Assembly (NCBI GenBank): GCA_014802435.1
Contig: JAAVCG010000004.1
Location: 1-61,171, forward strand
Reading direction: 5' to 3'
Length of the DNA: 61,171 bases
Origin: Bacteroides sp.
GTDB taxonomy: Bacteria; Bacteroidota; Bacteroidia; Bacteroidales; Muribaculaceae
The notes beneath the pieces were generated by a model. The model made no database searches, was not told the origin of the DNA, and saw nothing but the letters and a program-made list of their open reading frames with translations. Every line of letters starts with the position of its first letter. Position 1 is the stretch's first letter. The position numbers were made by a program, and so were the translations under genes. Shown piece after piece: positions 25,427-34,627 of the stretch.

Positions 25427-27089
25427 CTTTTTCAGGTTGAATTTCTTCTTCTGTGGTTGAAATTATTTGTGTTGCAGGATTGGTTCGGGGGAAAATGTCG
25501 TCAGGTCCGTTGGGTCTGATTTCCGTTTCCCAGCGGAATTTGGGCAAATAGAGCTGAGAGCGCCGCGCCAGATAGATGGGTGTGACCGTTCCGGTGGTTT
25601 CCGGCCACATATGGGCGCGTTCAATGTCGCGATTGGCAAAATAGGCGTCGAGATAGCTCGATTCAAGGCTGACTATCTTATTATAGGTGGAGTCGTTTTC
25701 CTCCGGGAGCATGATTGCCTGCACGGAGCCATTGAGCTGTAGGCGCTTGATGTCGCCGTCTTCAAAGTCGGCAATCATCGTTTTGCCGCTCATCTGATTA
25801 TAGAATTCATCCTCAATCTCCTCTGCCACAAAGGCGAAGTCAGGGAGCTCTACGCGGTCAACGGTGCTGTCATTGAGATGCACCTGAATGACGTTGCCGA
25901 AAATCTGGCGGTTTTCATTCCAGACAATCGGGTCGCCGTTCATGTAGAGGGTGGAGTCCTGCTGAACAAAGGTCATGGAATCACAAACGCCCTGGAGGTC
26001 GATTCTCCAGAATCTCACCTCCGGATTGGCCACCATGAGCCTCAGCGAGTCAGGGGTGAGGAAGGTGCGGATTTCGCGCCCGTGGAGATAGAGAGTGTCA
26101 GGCTTGGAATACTCCATTGCGCGCGCCCGTCCCGTTGCATAGGCGCTGTCAATCTGCTGGTTAAAGTAGCCGTAGTCGCCCTCCAGGCGCACTGAACGGG
26201 CCGAGTCGGTCAGCACCATTGACCCGAAGGCCTCGCCGATGCCCGTCGTGCGGTCAAAGACGATGGAGTCGCCCGTAAGAGTGTGGCCGTCAGTGGTGTG
26301 AACCAGTGAGCGGTCAAGCAGGGTGGTCGTGTTGGCCGCCGTGTTAAAGAGGCCGTTGGTGGTTATGATATCGCCCTTTTGGCCAATGATGCGGGAGAAT
26401 ACCGGCAGCTCGGCAATGCGTGTATCGGTATTGTAGAGTAGGGTATCGGTGCGCACGTTGATGGTGTCGCCCTTGTCAGAGATTCCCGTCAGGCGTACGC
26501 GGCCATAGAAATTCGCCTCCTTAGTCGGCGGGGCGTATTCGCCTTCAAGCGAGCTGAGGGTATTTTGCGGGTCGGTCAGAGTGCCTCCCTGGTCATAATA
26601 ACCCAAGTTGATGCCCATGGCGTAATGAATAACCGGGGAGGTCAGAGTTACGTCGCGGTTAATCAGCCTGACGTCGCGGTCAATGCCGTAAACCGTGGCC
26701 CGTTGCTCCATTCCGGAGTATTCCATTTCGTCGCCATAGAGAAAAAGCGTGTCGCCCTGCTCCATGCGGATGTTGCCGAAGGCCTCCATTGAGTCGGCCG
26801 GAAGGGCGGGGTCAGTGTAGAAGCGGGCCGAGTCACAGTACATGAACATATCGCCGCGGCGAAAGGTCACTCCGCCGACGAGGATTTGCACATTCGGCTC
26901 GTCCGGGTCAACCTTCAGCACATCGGCGCGCTCCAGAAACACCCGGTTTGGCTGATGGCGGTCAGCCGCCGGGACCTGGGGCGCTATCGGGGTCAGGTCC
27001 GGGGTTGAGAGGGTTGACTTGTCAGGCGGCGCGGCAGTCAGTCCGGCCGCTATGAGCAACCCCATCAGTGGCAGAGGCCATTGCTTCAT
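25401..27089 (-). CDS. OstA-like (LptA/LptD N-domain family) protein of LPS transport
   Basis: 562 residues with an N-terminal signal sequence (LMGLLIAAGLTAAPP) and repeated beta-taco strands of the OstA/LptA type: VFLERADVLKVD, VGGVTFRRGDMFMYCDSARF and YGDEMEYSGMEQRATVYG. In Bacteroidetes such proteins are annotated OstA-like and probably bridge LPS across the periplasm. The last 20 residues are very acidic (EEEIQPEKDEETTESD). It is coupled to the SurA-like gene by a 4-nt ATGA overlap, which fits a shared outer-membrane assembly role. Confidence 0.85.
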   Translation of the reverse strand: MKQWPLPLMGLLIAAGLTAAPPDKSTLSTPDLTPIAPQVPAADRHQPNRVFLERADVLKVDPDEPNVQILVGGVTFRRGDMFMYCDSARFYTDPALPADSMEAFGNIRMEQGDTLFLYGDEMEYSGMEQRATVYGIDRDVRLINRDVTLTSPVIHYAMGINLGYYDQGGTLTDPQNTLSSLEGEYAPPTKEANFYGRVRLTGISDKGDTINVRTDTLLYNTDTRIAELPVFSRIIGQKGDIITTNGLFNTAANTTTLLDRSLVHTTDGHTLTGDSIVFDRTTGIGEAFGSMVLTDSARSVRLEGDYGYFNQQIDSAYATGRARAMEYSKPDTLYLHGREIRTFLTPDSLRLMVANPEVRFWRIDLQGVCDSMTFVQQDSTLYMNGDPIVWNENRQIFGNVIQVHLNDSTVDRVELPDFAFVAEEIEDEFYNQMSGKTMIADFEDGDIKRLQLNGSVQAIMLPEENDSTYNKIVSLESSYLDAYFANRDIERAHMWPETTGTVTPIYLARRSQLYLPKFRWETEIRPNGPDDIFPRTNPATQIISTTEEEIQPEKDEETTESD

Positions 27090-28474
27090 TTCTTAGCGGT
27101 TTTCAGCCAGTTGTAGCGCCAGTCGGGGCAGTCGCTCCAGCCGGGCTCAATGCGGATGTAGGTCTCCGCAATCTTCTTGTTAATCCAGTTGGCAAGGATG
27201 CGCTCGCGCTCAACGTTTTCATACATTGCCTTAATCATCTGATAGTCATTGCTGACGTCGGCGCGATGGGCGTCTACTCTGTTCTTGAGCTTGACAATGG
27301 CCACTACGTCCTTGTTGCTGTGAGGATCCTTCATGGCAAAGGCCTTTGAAATCTGCCCGGGCTGCAGGCGGGCCACTTCGCGGGCCACTTCTGCGGGCAG
27401 TTCGCTCATTTCAAAGAATGAGGTGTTGTAATTTCTTGATTCGCGGTCGGAATTGGTCATCAGGCCGTGGTTATTGCGCGTCTCCTTGTCCTGGCTGAGG
27501 ATAGTGGCGGCATCCTCAAAGGTGAATTTCTCATCGAGAATGTCGGCGCGGATGGAGTCAAGGCGCATCTGAGTGTCACGCACATCTTTTTCGGCGGCCT
27601 TGGGGCGCATCAGGATGTGGCGGGTGTTGACTCGGTCGCCGCGCTTTTCAATCAGCTGGATAATATGGAAGCCATACTCCGTTTCAACCACTTTTGAGGC
27701 CTTCTTGGGGTCAGTGAGGCTGAATGCAACGGCGGCATATTCGGGAACGAGGCCGGCGCGGGGGCGGAAACCGATTTCGCCGCCATAGCTTGCCGAGCCA
27801 TCCTCGCTATACATGATTGCGAGCGTTGAAAACTCTGCCGAGCCGGAGTTGACGCGGTCAGCAAACCCGCGGAGGCGGTCCTTGACGTCCTCGATCGTTT
27901 CGCGCGGAATCACCGGGTTGAGCGTAACAATCTGCACTTCAACCTGAGTGGGGATGAACGGAATCGAATCCTTGGGGAGCTTCTCATAATAGCGGCGCAC
28001 CTGTGAGGGCGTCACTTTTATCTTTGACGTCAGCGACTGCTGAACCTGAGTCGTGCGGTAATTATTGGTCATGGTTTCCGTCAGATAGGCGCGCAGCTCG
28101 GGAAGCGATTTGTGCATATATTCTTCCAGGCGTTCGCGCGAGCCTATTTGGCCAATCCATTCATTGATGCGTGAGTCTACTTCCGCAAGAATCGTCGCGG
28201 CATTGACTTCCACGGTGTCGAGGTCGGCCTGATGAAGATAGAGGCGCTCCAGGGCAATCTGCTCCGGGATAAAGCAATAGGGGTCGCCCTTGATGGCGAA
28301 TTTTTCCTGCTTCATCTGCTGATAGGCGTCTTCCACTTCGGAGCGCCAGATTGGCTGGTCACCAATCATCCAAACCACCTCTTCGGCCGAATTGGCATCC
28401 GGCCCCGCGGCGTTAAGCCCTAAGGCTGCCATAGCCATGAGGCCGAAGGCATATATAACGTGTTTAACTCTCAT
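27086..28474 (-). CDS. SurA-like periplasmic peptidyl-prolyl isomerase
   Basis: 462 residues from the ATG at 28474; the upstream in-frame TTG at 28495 is rejected because it overlaps the -7 promoter box. A signal peptide ends near LGLNAAG. A SurA N-like helical domain is followed by parvulin (PpiC) domains: the first contains FSTLAIMYSEDGSASYGGEIGF and ETEYGFHIIQL; a second, weaker one begins NTRHILMRPKAA. It likely chaperones outer-membrane proteins. It heads an operon with the OstA-like and LtaS-like genes. Confidence 0.88.
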   Translation of the reverse strand: MRVKHVIYAFGLMAMAALGLNAAGPDANSAEEVVWMIGDQPIWRSEVEDAYQQMKQEKFAIKGDPYCFIPEQIALERLYLHQADLDTVEVNAATILAEVDSRINEWIGQIGSRERLEEYMHKSLPELRAYLTETMTNNYRTTQVQQSLTSKIKVTPSQVRRYYEKLPKDSIPFIPTQVEVQIVTLNPVIPRETIEDVKDRLRGFADRVNSGSAEFSTLAIMYSEDGSASYGGEIGFRPRAGLVPEYAAVAFSLTDPKKASKVVETEYGFHIIQLIEKRGDRVNTRHILMRPKAAEKDVRDTQMRLDSIRADILDEKFTFEDAATILSQDKETRNNHGLMTNSDRESRNYNTSFFEMSELPAEVAREVARLQPGQISKAFAMKDPHSNKDVVAIVKLKNRVDAHRADVSNDYQMIKAMYENVERERILANWINKKIAETYIRIEPGWSDCPDWRYNWLKTAKK

Positions 28475-28492
28475 ATTTTCCAAAATTTGGCG

Positions 28493-28500
28493 CAAAGTTA
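28493..28500 (-). promoter_or_regulatory. Candidate -7 promoter element for the SurA-like operon
   Basis: TAACTTTG on the minus strand, with the ATG 19 bases downstream, giving a leader of about 13-15 nt. No matching TTTG is seen 20 bases farther up. It stands back to back with the plus-strand promoter at 28571-28601. Confidence 0.5.
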
Positions 28501-28570
28501 CGAATTTTATATGAGAAATGAAAAATGAAAAATAACTTAAAATCCAAAAAATCTTAAATTTTTACGAAAT

Positions 28571-28601
28571 TTTTGTATTTCGGGGAATTTTCGTAACTTT
28601 G
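28571..28601 (+). promoter_or_regulatory. Promoter of the TPR lipoprotein gene
   Basis: TTTTG (28571-28575), an 18-base spacer and TAACTTTG (28594-28601). Predicted start is near 28607, about 40 nt before the ATG at 28647. The region 28475-28646 is thus a divergent promoter. Confidence 0.68.
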
Positions 28602-28646
28602 CGGGACGATTAGATTTTTTACGTAATTTTTAGATTATAAGTTTTT

Positions 28647-30323
28647 ATGAACAGCAAGTTTAGTCTTGTGATTGCTTTGGGTGCCGGCTTAGCCCTTAGT
28701 GGATGCTCCAAGAAATTGGGCCAGATGAAAGCGGATTACTTCACTGTAAACCCTAATCCGCTTGAAGTTGTCGGCGAGAAGGTCCCCGCTTCCGTCTCCG
28801 CCCGCATCCCGGCCAAGTATTTTGTCAAGAACGCCGTAGTGACGGTTACTCCTTATCTGACTTATGCCGGAGGGGAGGCTCAGTCAGCCCCCCTGACCCT
28901 GCAGGGCGAGAATGTCCGCGCCAACAATCAGACTATCTCATATGAAAACGGCGGAACCGTTACGATGCCCGTCAACTTCACTTATCAGCCGGAAATGGCT
29001 ACGAGCAAACTCGAACTCGGATTCACCGTGCAGCAGGGCAAAAAGAACTATGTGTTGCCCCGAGTTGCTGTGGCCAACGGCGTAGTGGCTACGGCTACTT
29101 TTGCCTCGGCTGAGACGGCTACTCCCGCCGTGGCTGCCGATAAGTTCCAGCGCATCATCGCCGAGAAGGTTGATGCCGACATCCTCTTCCTTATCAATCA
29201 GGCAAATATCCGTGACAATCAGCTGCGCACGGAGGCCATGACCGGACTGAACACCCGCATCGACGCCGCTAATAAGGACTCGCGCCAGGAAATTGAAGAA
29301 ATCAACATCAGCTCTTATGCGTCGCCCGACGGCTCTTATGATTTCAACACCAAGCTCGCCAAGAAGCGTGAGGACTCAACAAAGGCTTACATGGACAAGC
29401 AGCTCAAGGGTGTCAGCTTCGGCGAACTGACCGCTGACTTCACCCCTGAAGACTGGGAAGGTTTCCGCCGCCTGGTCAGCGAAAGCAATATTCAGGACAA
29501 GGACCTGATTCTCAGTGTGCTGAGCATGTATAAGGACCCTGAGGAACGTGAGCGCGAAATCCACAATCTGAGCTCCGTCTTCGAACAGCTCGCCGAGGAA
29601 ATCCTCCCTCAGCTCCGCTATAGCCGCATCACTGCCAAAATCAACGTTATCGGCAAGAGCGACGACGAAATCGCCGCTGCCTATGCCAAGAATCCCGCAT
29701 CGCTGAGCGTTGATGAGCTCCTTTACTATGCAACTCTCACTGACTCTGCCGATAAGCGCGCCGAAATCTATTCAGCCGCCGCTGAAGTTTATCCGACGGA
29801 TTATCGCACGTTTAATAACCTCGGCATGGCTCAGTATCAGCTTGGCGACTTTGACGCCGCCCGCGCCTCATTCGCTCAGGCTTCACGCCTTGCTCCTCAG
29901 AGCGCCGAACCGCAGATGAACATCGGCCTGGTCAACCTCGTTGAAGGACGATATGATGATGCCCAGAGCCGCTTCGGTGCTGCCGCCGGTGTCCCCGAAT
30001 TGGGTGAAGCCCTCGGCGTTTACTATCTGAAGCAGGGCGACAACGCCGCTGCCGCTCAGGCAATGGAAGGCGTTACGAGCAATAACGCCGCCCTGGCTCA
30101 GATTCTCACCAAGGATTATTCAACGGCCAAGCGCACCCTCGCCGCCATCGACGAGCCGGACGCTACTACTTATTACCTGACCGCAATCCTCGGCGCTCGC
30201 ACTAATAATGAGTCGATGCTCACTAACGCACTGCGCCAGGCTATCCGCCTCGACCCGAAGATGGCCGCCAAGGCAAGCCAGGATATGGAATTCAGCCGCT
30301 TTAACCTTTCAGGCGTACTCTAA
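28647..30323 (+). CDS. Lipoprotein with beta N-domain, OmpA-like segment and TPR tail
   Basis: A 558-residue lipoprotein (lipobox ALSGC, Cys20). The N-terminal 150 residues are beta-rich. A middle segment, ISSYASPDGSYDFN then LAKKREDSTKAYM, looks like the peptidoglycan-binding part of OmpA-family domains. From about residue 350 on are TPR-type helices such as YRTFNNLGMAQYQLGDFDAA and AEPQMNIGLVNLVEGRYDDA. It may tether the outer membrane to peptidoglycan while scaffolding other proteins (inference). pyrH begins 6 bp after its stop. Confidence 0.75.
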   Translation: MNSKFSLVIALGAGLALSGCSKKLGQMKADYFTVNPNPLEVVGEKVPASVSARIPAKYFVKNAVVTVTPYLTYAGGEAQSAPLTLQGENVRANNQTISYENGGTVTMPVNFTYQPEMATSKLELGFTVQQGKKNYVLPRVAVANGVVATATFASAETATPAVAADKFQRIIAEKVDADILFLINQANIRDNQLRTEAMTGLNTRIDAANKDSRQEIEEINISSYASPDGSYDFNTKLAKKREDSTKAYMDKQLKGVSFGELTADFTPEDWEGFRRLVSESNIQDKDLILSVLSMYKDPEEREREIHNLSSVFEQLAEEILPQLRYSRITAKINVIGKSDDEIAAAYAKNPASLSVDELLYYATLTDSADKRAEIYSAAAEVYPTDYRTFNNLGMAQYQLGDFDAARASFAQASRLAPQSAEPQMNIGLVNLVEGRYDDAQSRFGAAAGVPELGEALGVYYLKQGDNAAAAQAMEGVTSNNAALAQILTKDYSTAKRTLAAIDEPDATTYYLTAILGARTNNESMLTNALRQAIRLDPKMAAKASQDMEFSRFNLSGVL

Positions 30324-30329
30324 ATCAGT

Positions 30330-31040
30330 ATGGAAAGAAAATTCACCCGCGTCTTGCTGAAACTCAGCGGCGAAAGTCTTGCCGCCGGACAGGGCCATGG
30401 CATCTCTACGGAGCGCCTCGAGCAATACGCCCGCCAGATCAAGGAAGCCGTAGGCCGCGGCATTGAAGTGGCCATCGTCATTGGCGGCGGCAACATTTTC
30501 CGTGGACTCGCCGGCGCCAGCAAGGGCTTTGACCGCGTCAAGGGCGACCAGATGGGCATGCTCGCCACTGTTATCAACTCCCTGGCTCTCAGCTCCGCAC
30601 TGGAAGCCATCGGCCAGCCGGCCGAGGTCCTCACCGCAATTGCCATGCACCCCATCGGCAAGCATTACAGCAAGTGGGCCGCCATCGACGCCATGAAGGC
30701 CGGAAAAGTGGCCATTCTCAGCGGTGGCACCGGAAATCCGTTCTTCACCACTGACACCGGCGCCGCACTCCGCGGAGTCGAAGTGGAGGCCGACGTGATG
30801 CTCAAGGGCACCCGAGTTGACGGAATCTATACCGCCGACCCCGAAAAGGACCCCACTGCGACCAAATTTGACCGCATAACCTATGATGAAGTCTACTCCC
30901 GAGGACTCAAGGTCATGGACCTGACCGCTACAGCCCTCTGCAAGGAAAACGGACTCCCCATCATCGTCTTCGATATGGACACCCCCGGAAACCTCAGCAA
31001 GGTCCTCAGCGGTGAAAACATTGGCACATTAGTCTACTAA
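30330..31040 (+). CDS. pyrH: Uridylate kinase (UMP kinase)
   Basis: A 236-residue hexameric UMP kinase of the amino acid kinase fold, making UDP. Motifs include VLLKLSGESL, VIGGGNIFRG, SGGTGNPFFTTDTGAALR and KGTRVDGIYTADP. Length and ends are normal. It lies 6 bp after the TPR lipoprotein gene and 22 bp before the sugar kinase gene, so the three are probably co-transcribed. Confidence 0.97.
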   Translation: MERKFTRVLLKLSGESLAAGQGHGISTERLEQYARQIKEAVGRGIEVAIVIGGGNIFRGLAGASKGFDRVKGDQMGMLATVINSLALSSALEAIGQPAEVLTAIAMHPIGKHYSKWAAIDAMKAGKVAILSGGTGNPFFTTDTGAALRGVEVEADVMLKGTRVDGIYTADPEKDPTATKFDRITYDEVYSRGLKVMDLTATALCKENGLPIIVFDMDTPGNLSKVLSGENIGTLVY

Positions 31041-31062
31041 TTTACCTTAAATCAATAGAAAA

Positions 31063-32148
31063 ATGGAAAAACTTAACAAAATCATCGACCAATTTGACAT
31101 AAAAGGCACCGTAAGCGAAGTTAAGCCCCTTGGCAACGGCCTGATTAACGATACTTACGTAGTGCGCACCGAGGGTGATACCCCTGACTATGTTCTTCAG
31201 CGCATCAACCATCATATCTTCACTGATGTTGAAGGCCTGCAGCACAACATTGAGGCCGTTACCCGCCATATCCGCCGCAAGCTCGAAGCCGCCGGCGAAA
31301 CCGATATCGACCGTAAGGTGCTCACCTTCGTCCCCCTCAAGCATGGCGACAAGACCTATTATTTTGATGGCGAAAGCTACTGGCGCGTAATGGTTTTCAT
31401 TCCTCGCTCCAAGACTTTTGAAGCCGTTACCCCGGAAAGCAGCCGCGATGCCGGCCGCGCCTTCGGCCGATTCCAGAGCATGCTCGTCGACATCCCCGAA
31501 CAGCTCGTTGAAACCATCCCTGACTTCCACAATATGGAACTGCGCCTGCGTCAGCTTCGCGAAGCTGTTGCCGCTGACCCCGTAGGCCGCGTCAAGGAAG
31601 TGCAGCCCCTGCTCGACGAACTCGAAAAGCGCGCCGACGAAATGTGTAAGGCTGAACGCCTCCACCGCGAAGGCAAGCTCCCCAAGCGCATCTGCCACTG
31701 CGACACCAAGGTCAACAACATGATGTTTGACGAAGACGGCAAGACTGTACTCTGCGTAATTGACCTCGACACGGTGATGCCCTCATTCATTTTCAGCGAT
31801 TTCGGCGACTTTATGCGCACCGGAGCTAACACCGGCGCCGAGGATGACAAGAACCTCGACAACGTTGAGTTCAACATGGACATCTTCAAGGCCTTCACCG
31901 AGGGTTACCTCTCTACGGCCAAGGACTTCCTTCTCCCCATCGAGATTGAAAACCTCCCCTATGCCGCCGCTCTGTTCCCCTATATGCAGACCGTGCGCTT
32001 CCTTGCCGACTACATCAACGGTGACACCTATTATAAGATTCAGTATCCGGAGCACAACCTCGTGCGCTCAAATGCCCAGTTCAAACTGCTGCAGAGCGTC
32101 GAGAAGCACACCCCGGAAATGAAAGCCTTCATCGAAACCCTCAAATAA
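31063..32148 (+). CDS. NahK/MdsC-like sugar kinase (aminoglycoside phosphotransferase fold)
   Basis: A 361-residue cytoplasmic kinase. The nucleotide loop is PLGNGLINDTY. The catalytic loop is HCDTKVNNMMFD (His212, Asp214) and the metal-binding loop is VIDLDTVMP (Asp234). It resembles N-acetylhexosamine 1-kinases of Bifidobacterium and the Bacteroides protein once annotated as mucin-desulfating MdsC (recalled). The likely reaction is anomeric phosphorylation of GlcNAc/GalNAc released from host glycans. Substrate is inference. Confidence 0.82.
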   Translation: MEKLNKIIDQFDIKGTVSEVKPLGNGLINDTYVVRTEGDTPDYVLQRINHHIFTDVEGLQHNIEAVTRHIRRKLEAAGETDIDRKVLTFVPLKHGDKTYYFDGESYWRVMVFIPRSKTFEAVTPESSRDAGRAFGRFQSMLVDIPEQLVETIPDFHNMELRLRQLREAVAADPVGRVKEVQPLLDELEKRADEMCKAERLHREGKLPKRICHCDTKVNNMMFDEDGKTVLCVIDLDTVMPSFIFSDFGDFMRTGANTGAEDDKNLDNVEFNMDIFKAFTEGYLSTAKDFLLPIEIENLPYAAALFPYMQTVRFLADYINGDTYYKIQYPEHNLVRSNAQFKLLQSVEKHTPEMKAFIETLK

Positions 32149-32312
32149 CAATGGTTTAACAATGGTTTAACAATGGTTTAACAATGGTTGAACGGTTGTT
32201 GAACAATGGTTTAACAGTTGTTTAAATCTCAACCAACATTCAACCACTGTTAAACCACCGTTCAACTACCGTTAAACCTTAAACTTTAAACCTTCAACTT
32301 TAAACTTTCAAC
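32149..32312. repeat. 11-mer and 7-mer low-complexity block with dyad symmetry
   Basis: From 32149 units of CAATGGTTTAA are repeated about four times, then degenerate to 32224. From 32241 the reverse-complement family appears: CAACCACTGTT, AAACCACCGTT, CAACTACCGTT. From 32274 to 32312 come heptads (CTTTAAA, CTTCAAC). CAACCACTGTT followed by AAACCACCGTT is identical to 9788-9809, 22 kb away. The two halves could fold into an imperfect stem in RNA. The block separates the sugar kinase gene from the DUF3127 gene. Confidence 0.8.
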
Positions 32313-32326
32313 ATATCCCAAATCTA

Positions 32327-32719
32327 ATGGAAATTTCAGGAAAAATCATCCAAAAGCTCCAGCCCCAAGGAGGTACCAGCAAGGCCGGAAATCAATGGAA
32401 AAAGCAGGAATACGTGCTCGAAACGCAGGAAACATACCCCAAAAAGGTCTGCTTTCACTTCTTCAACGATAAAGTTGACCAATATCCCCTTAACATCGGC
32501 GACGATGTAACAATCAGCTTCGACGTTGAAAGCCGCGAATTTAATGGCCGCTGGTACACCGATATCCGTGGCTTCAAGGCCGAAAAGAACGGAGCCGCTG
32601 CCGCTGCCGGTGCGCCCATCCCCCCGAATAACAATGCCGCCGCATTCCCCGGCGACTTCCCTCCCGCTCCCGCTGATTTGACCCCCACTCCCGGAGCAAC
32701 TGACGATCTTCCGTTCTAA
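32327..32719 (+). CDS. DUF3127 family protein with SSB-like C-terminal tip
   Basis: A 130-residue protein. Residues 1-88 fit DUF3127, likely an OB-type beta barrel (MEISGKIIQKLQPQ; WKKQEYVLETQ; GRWYTDIRGFKAEK). Residues 90-122 form a disordered Ala/Pro/Asn-rich linker. The last residues are DDLPF, closely resembling the SSB C-terminal tip (DDDIPF) that recruits DNA-repair and replication partners. A single-stranded nucleic acid role is inference from this architecture. nadE begins 18 bp downstream. Confidence 0.8.
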   Translation: MEISGKIIQKLQPQGGTSKAGNQWKKQEYVLETQETYPKKVCFHFFNDKVDQYPLNIGDDVTISFDVESREFNGRWYTDIRGFKAEKNGAAAAAGAPIPPNNNAAAFPGDFPPAPADLTPTPGATDDLPF

Positions 32720-32737
32720 AAAACTAACTGACAGACA

Positions 32738-34627
32738 GTGAATCAAGAAGGATTTGTGCGCGTTGGCGCCGCAGTCCCGCGCGTAGTGCCGGCCGACTGC
32801 GACGCCAATGCCGCGTCAATAATCGAGCTTTGCCATGAGGTAGCCGCCCGGGGAGTCAGACTTGTCGCATTCCCTGAATTAGCCATTACCGGATATACCT
32901 GTGGCGACCTTTTCCTGCAAGACGCCCTGCTCGAGGGCTCACGCCGCGCCCTGGAGAATATTGCCGTTGAGACGGCCCGACTGCCATTGGTGGTCATCGT
33001 CGGTGTGCCTATGCGCGTCGAGGGTGTCTTATGTAACTGTGCAGCAGTTATTTCCAGCGGAAAAGTTCACGCTTTAGTCACTAAAACCTACCTCCCGAAC
33101 TACGGCGAATTCTACGAAAAACGCTGGTTTCATGCCCTCCTTCACCCCAATTCAACCCTCTTTGAGCTCGACGGCTTCCACTTTGGAGTTGAAATCTGTG
33201 AAGACCTTTGGGCGCCGATTCCCCCGAGCCGACATCTCTCGCTCGCCGGAGCCGAGGTGATTGTCAATCTTTCTGCCTCTAATTCGTTAGTAGCCAAGCG
33301 TAAAGCGTTGACCCGCCTTATCGTGGCCGAATCGGCCTCGCAGCACTGCGCCTATGTCTATTGCTCGTCAGGCTACGGTGAATCGACCACCGATTGCGTC
33401 TTTGACGGTAAGGCAATCATTGCCGACAATGGCTTCCTCCAGGCTGACTCCCAACGCTGGCAGCGCGACCCCTTCTTTGAGATGGCCGACATTGACATTG
33501 AGCTCATCAAGTCTGAACGCAATGCCAACGGGACATTCTGTGACTGCGCCCAACGCGAAAACTCCACCAATTCCTTCGAGATTATTAACGTCACGCCGAA
33601 AACTCCGGCCTTGGTCTCAGATGACTTCATCCGCAAGGTTGACTCTCGCCCCTTTGTGCCGTCTGGTCCGAAGGCTTTGGCCGACAACTGCGATGAAATA
33701 GCCTCAATTCAGGCTCTGGGACTTGCCCGCCGCCTCCAGGCAACGGGATGCAAGTCGCTCACCATCGGCATCAGCGGCGGCCTGGACTCAACCCTGGCCC
33801 TGCTCGTCGCCGTCAAGACCTTTGATATGCTCGGCCTTGACCGCAAAGGAATCATTGCCGTCACCATGCCCGGATTCGGAACCTCCGGACGCACCAAGAA
33901 TAATGCCGACGCACTGATGCGCCATCTCGGGGTGACAATCCGCGAAATCCCCATCGGTCCGGCCGTAATGCAGCATTTCAAGGACATAGACCATGACCCG
34001 GAGCAGCGCGACGTTACCTATGAGAACGCTCAGGCACGCATGCGCACCCTGATTCTGATGGACATCGCCAACCAAACGGGCGGAATGGTCCTCGGAACCG
34101 GCGACCTCTCCGAGCTGGCCCTGGGATGGGCTACGTATAATGGCGACCATATGAGCATGTATGGAATCAACGCCGGAGTCCCCAAAACGGCTGTGCGCGA
34201 AGTCGTTAACCGCTTTGCCGAGCTTGACCCGGAACTTGCTCCGACCCTGCGTGATATTATTGACACTCCCGTGTCGCCCGAGCTCCTCCCCGCCGACTCC
34301 AAAGGGGAGATTGCCCAGGTTACGGAAGACCTCGTCGGCCCCTATGAGCTCCATGACTTCTTCCTCTATCATCTGGTGCGCTTCCGCCGCCGCCCCAAAA
34401 AGATTTTCCTCCTGGCCTGCAAAGCCTTCCGGGGAGAATATGAACCCGAAGTCATCGCCCGATGGCTCAAGACTTTCATTCGCCGCTTCTTCAGTCAACA
34501 GTTTAAGCGCTCCTGCCTCCCTGACGGACCGAAAGTTGGCACCGTCGGCCTCAGTCCGCGCGGCGACTGGCGAATGCCCTCTGACGCGAGTGCTAAATTA
34601 TGGCTTAGCGAAGCCGAACAATTATGA
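32738..34627 (+). CDS. nadE: Glutamine-dependent NAD+ synthetase
   Basis: A 629-residue two-domain enzyme converting nicotinic acid adenine dinucleotide to NAD+ with ammonia from glutamine. The amidase domain has the triad Glu47 (FPELAITGY), Lys116 (VTKTYLPNYGEFYE) and Cys154 (VEICEDLW). The synthetase domain has the PP-loop GISGGLDSTLAL near residue 350 and LGTGDLSELALGWATYNGDH. The start is GTG at 32738. The stop overlaps the next gene as ATGA. Confidence 0.96.
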   Translation: MNQEGFVRVGAAVPRVVPADCDANAASIIELCHEVAARGVRLVAFPELAITGYTCGDLFLQDALLEGSRRALENIAVETARLPLVVIVGVPMRVEGVLCNCAAVISSGKVHALVTKTYLPNYGEFYEKRWFHALLHPNSTLFELDGFHFGVEICEDLWAPIPPSRHLSLAGAEVIVNLSASNSLVAKRKALTRLIVAESASQHCAYVYCSSGYGESTTDCVFDGKAIIADNGFLQADSQRWQRDPFFEMADIDIELIKSERNANGTFCDCAQRENSTNSFEIINVTPKTPALVSDDFIRKVDSRPFVPSGPKALADNCDEIASIQALGLARRLQATGCKSLTIGISGGLDSTLALLVAVKTFDMLGLDRKGIIAVTMPGFGTSGRTKNNADALMRHLGVTIREIPIGPAVMQHFKDIDHDPEQRDVTYENAQARMRTLILMDIANQTGGMVLGTGDLSELALGWATYNGDHMSMYGINAGVPKTAVREVVNRFAELDPELAPTLRDIIDTPVSPELLPADSKGEIAQVTEDLVGPYELHDFFLYHLVRFRRRPKKIFLLACKAFRGEYEPEVIARWLKTFIRRFFSQQFKRSCLPDGPKVGTVGLSPRGDWRMPSDASAKLWLSEAEQL

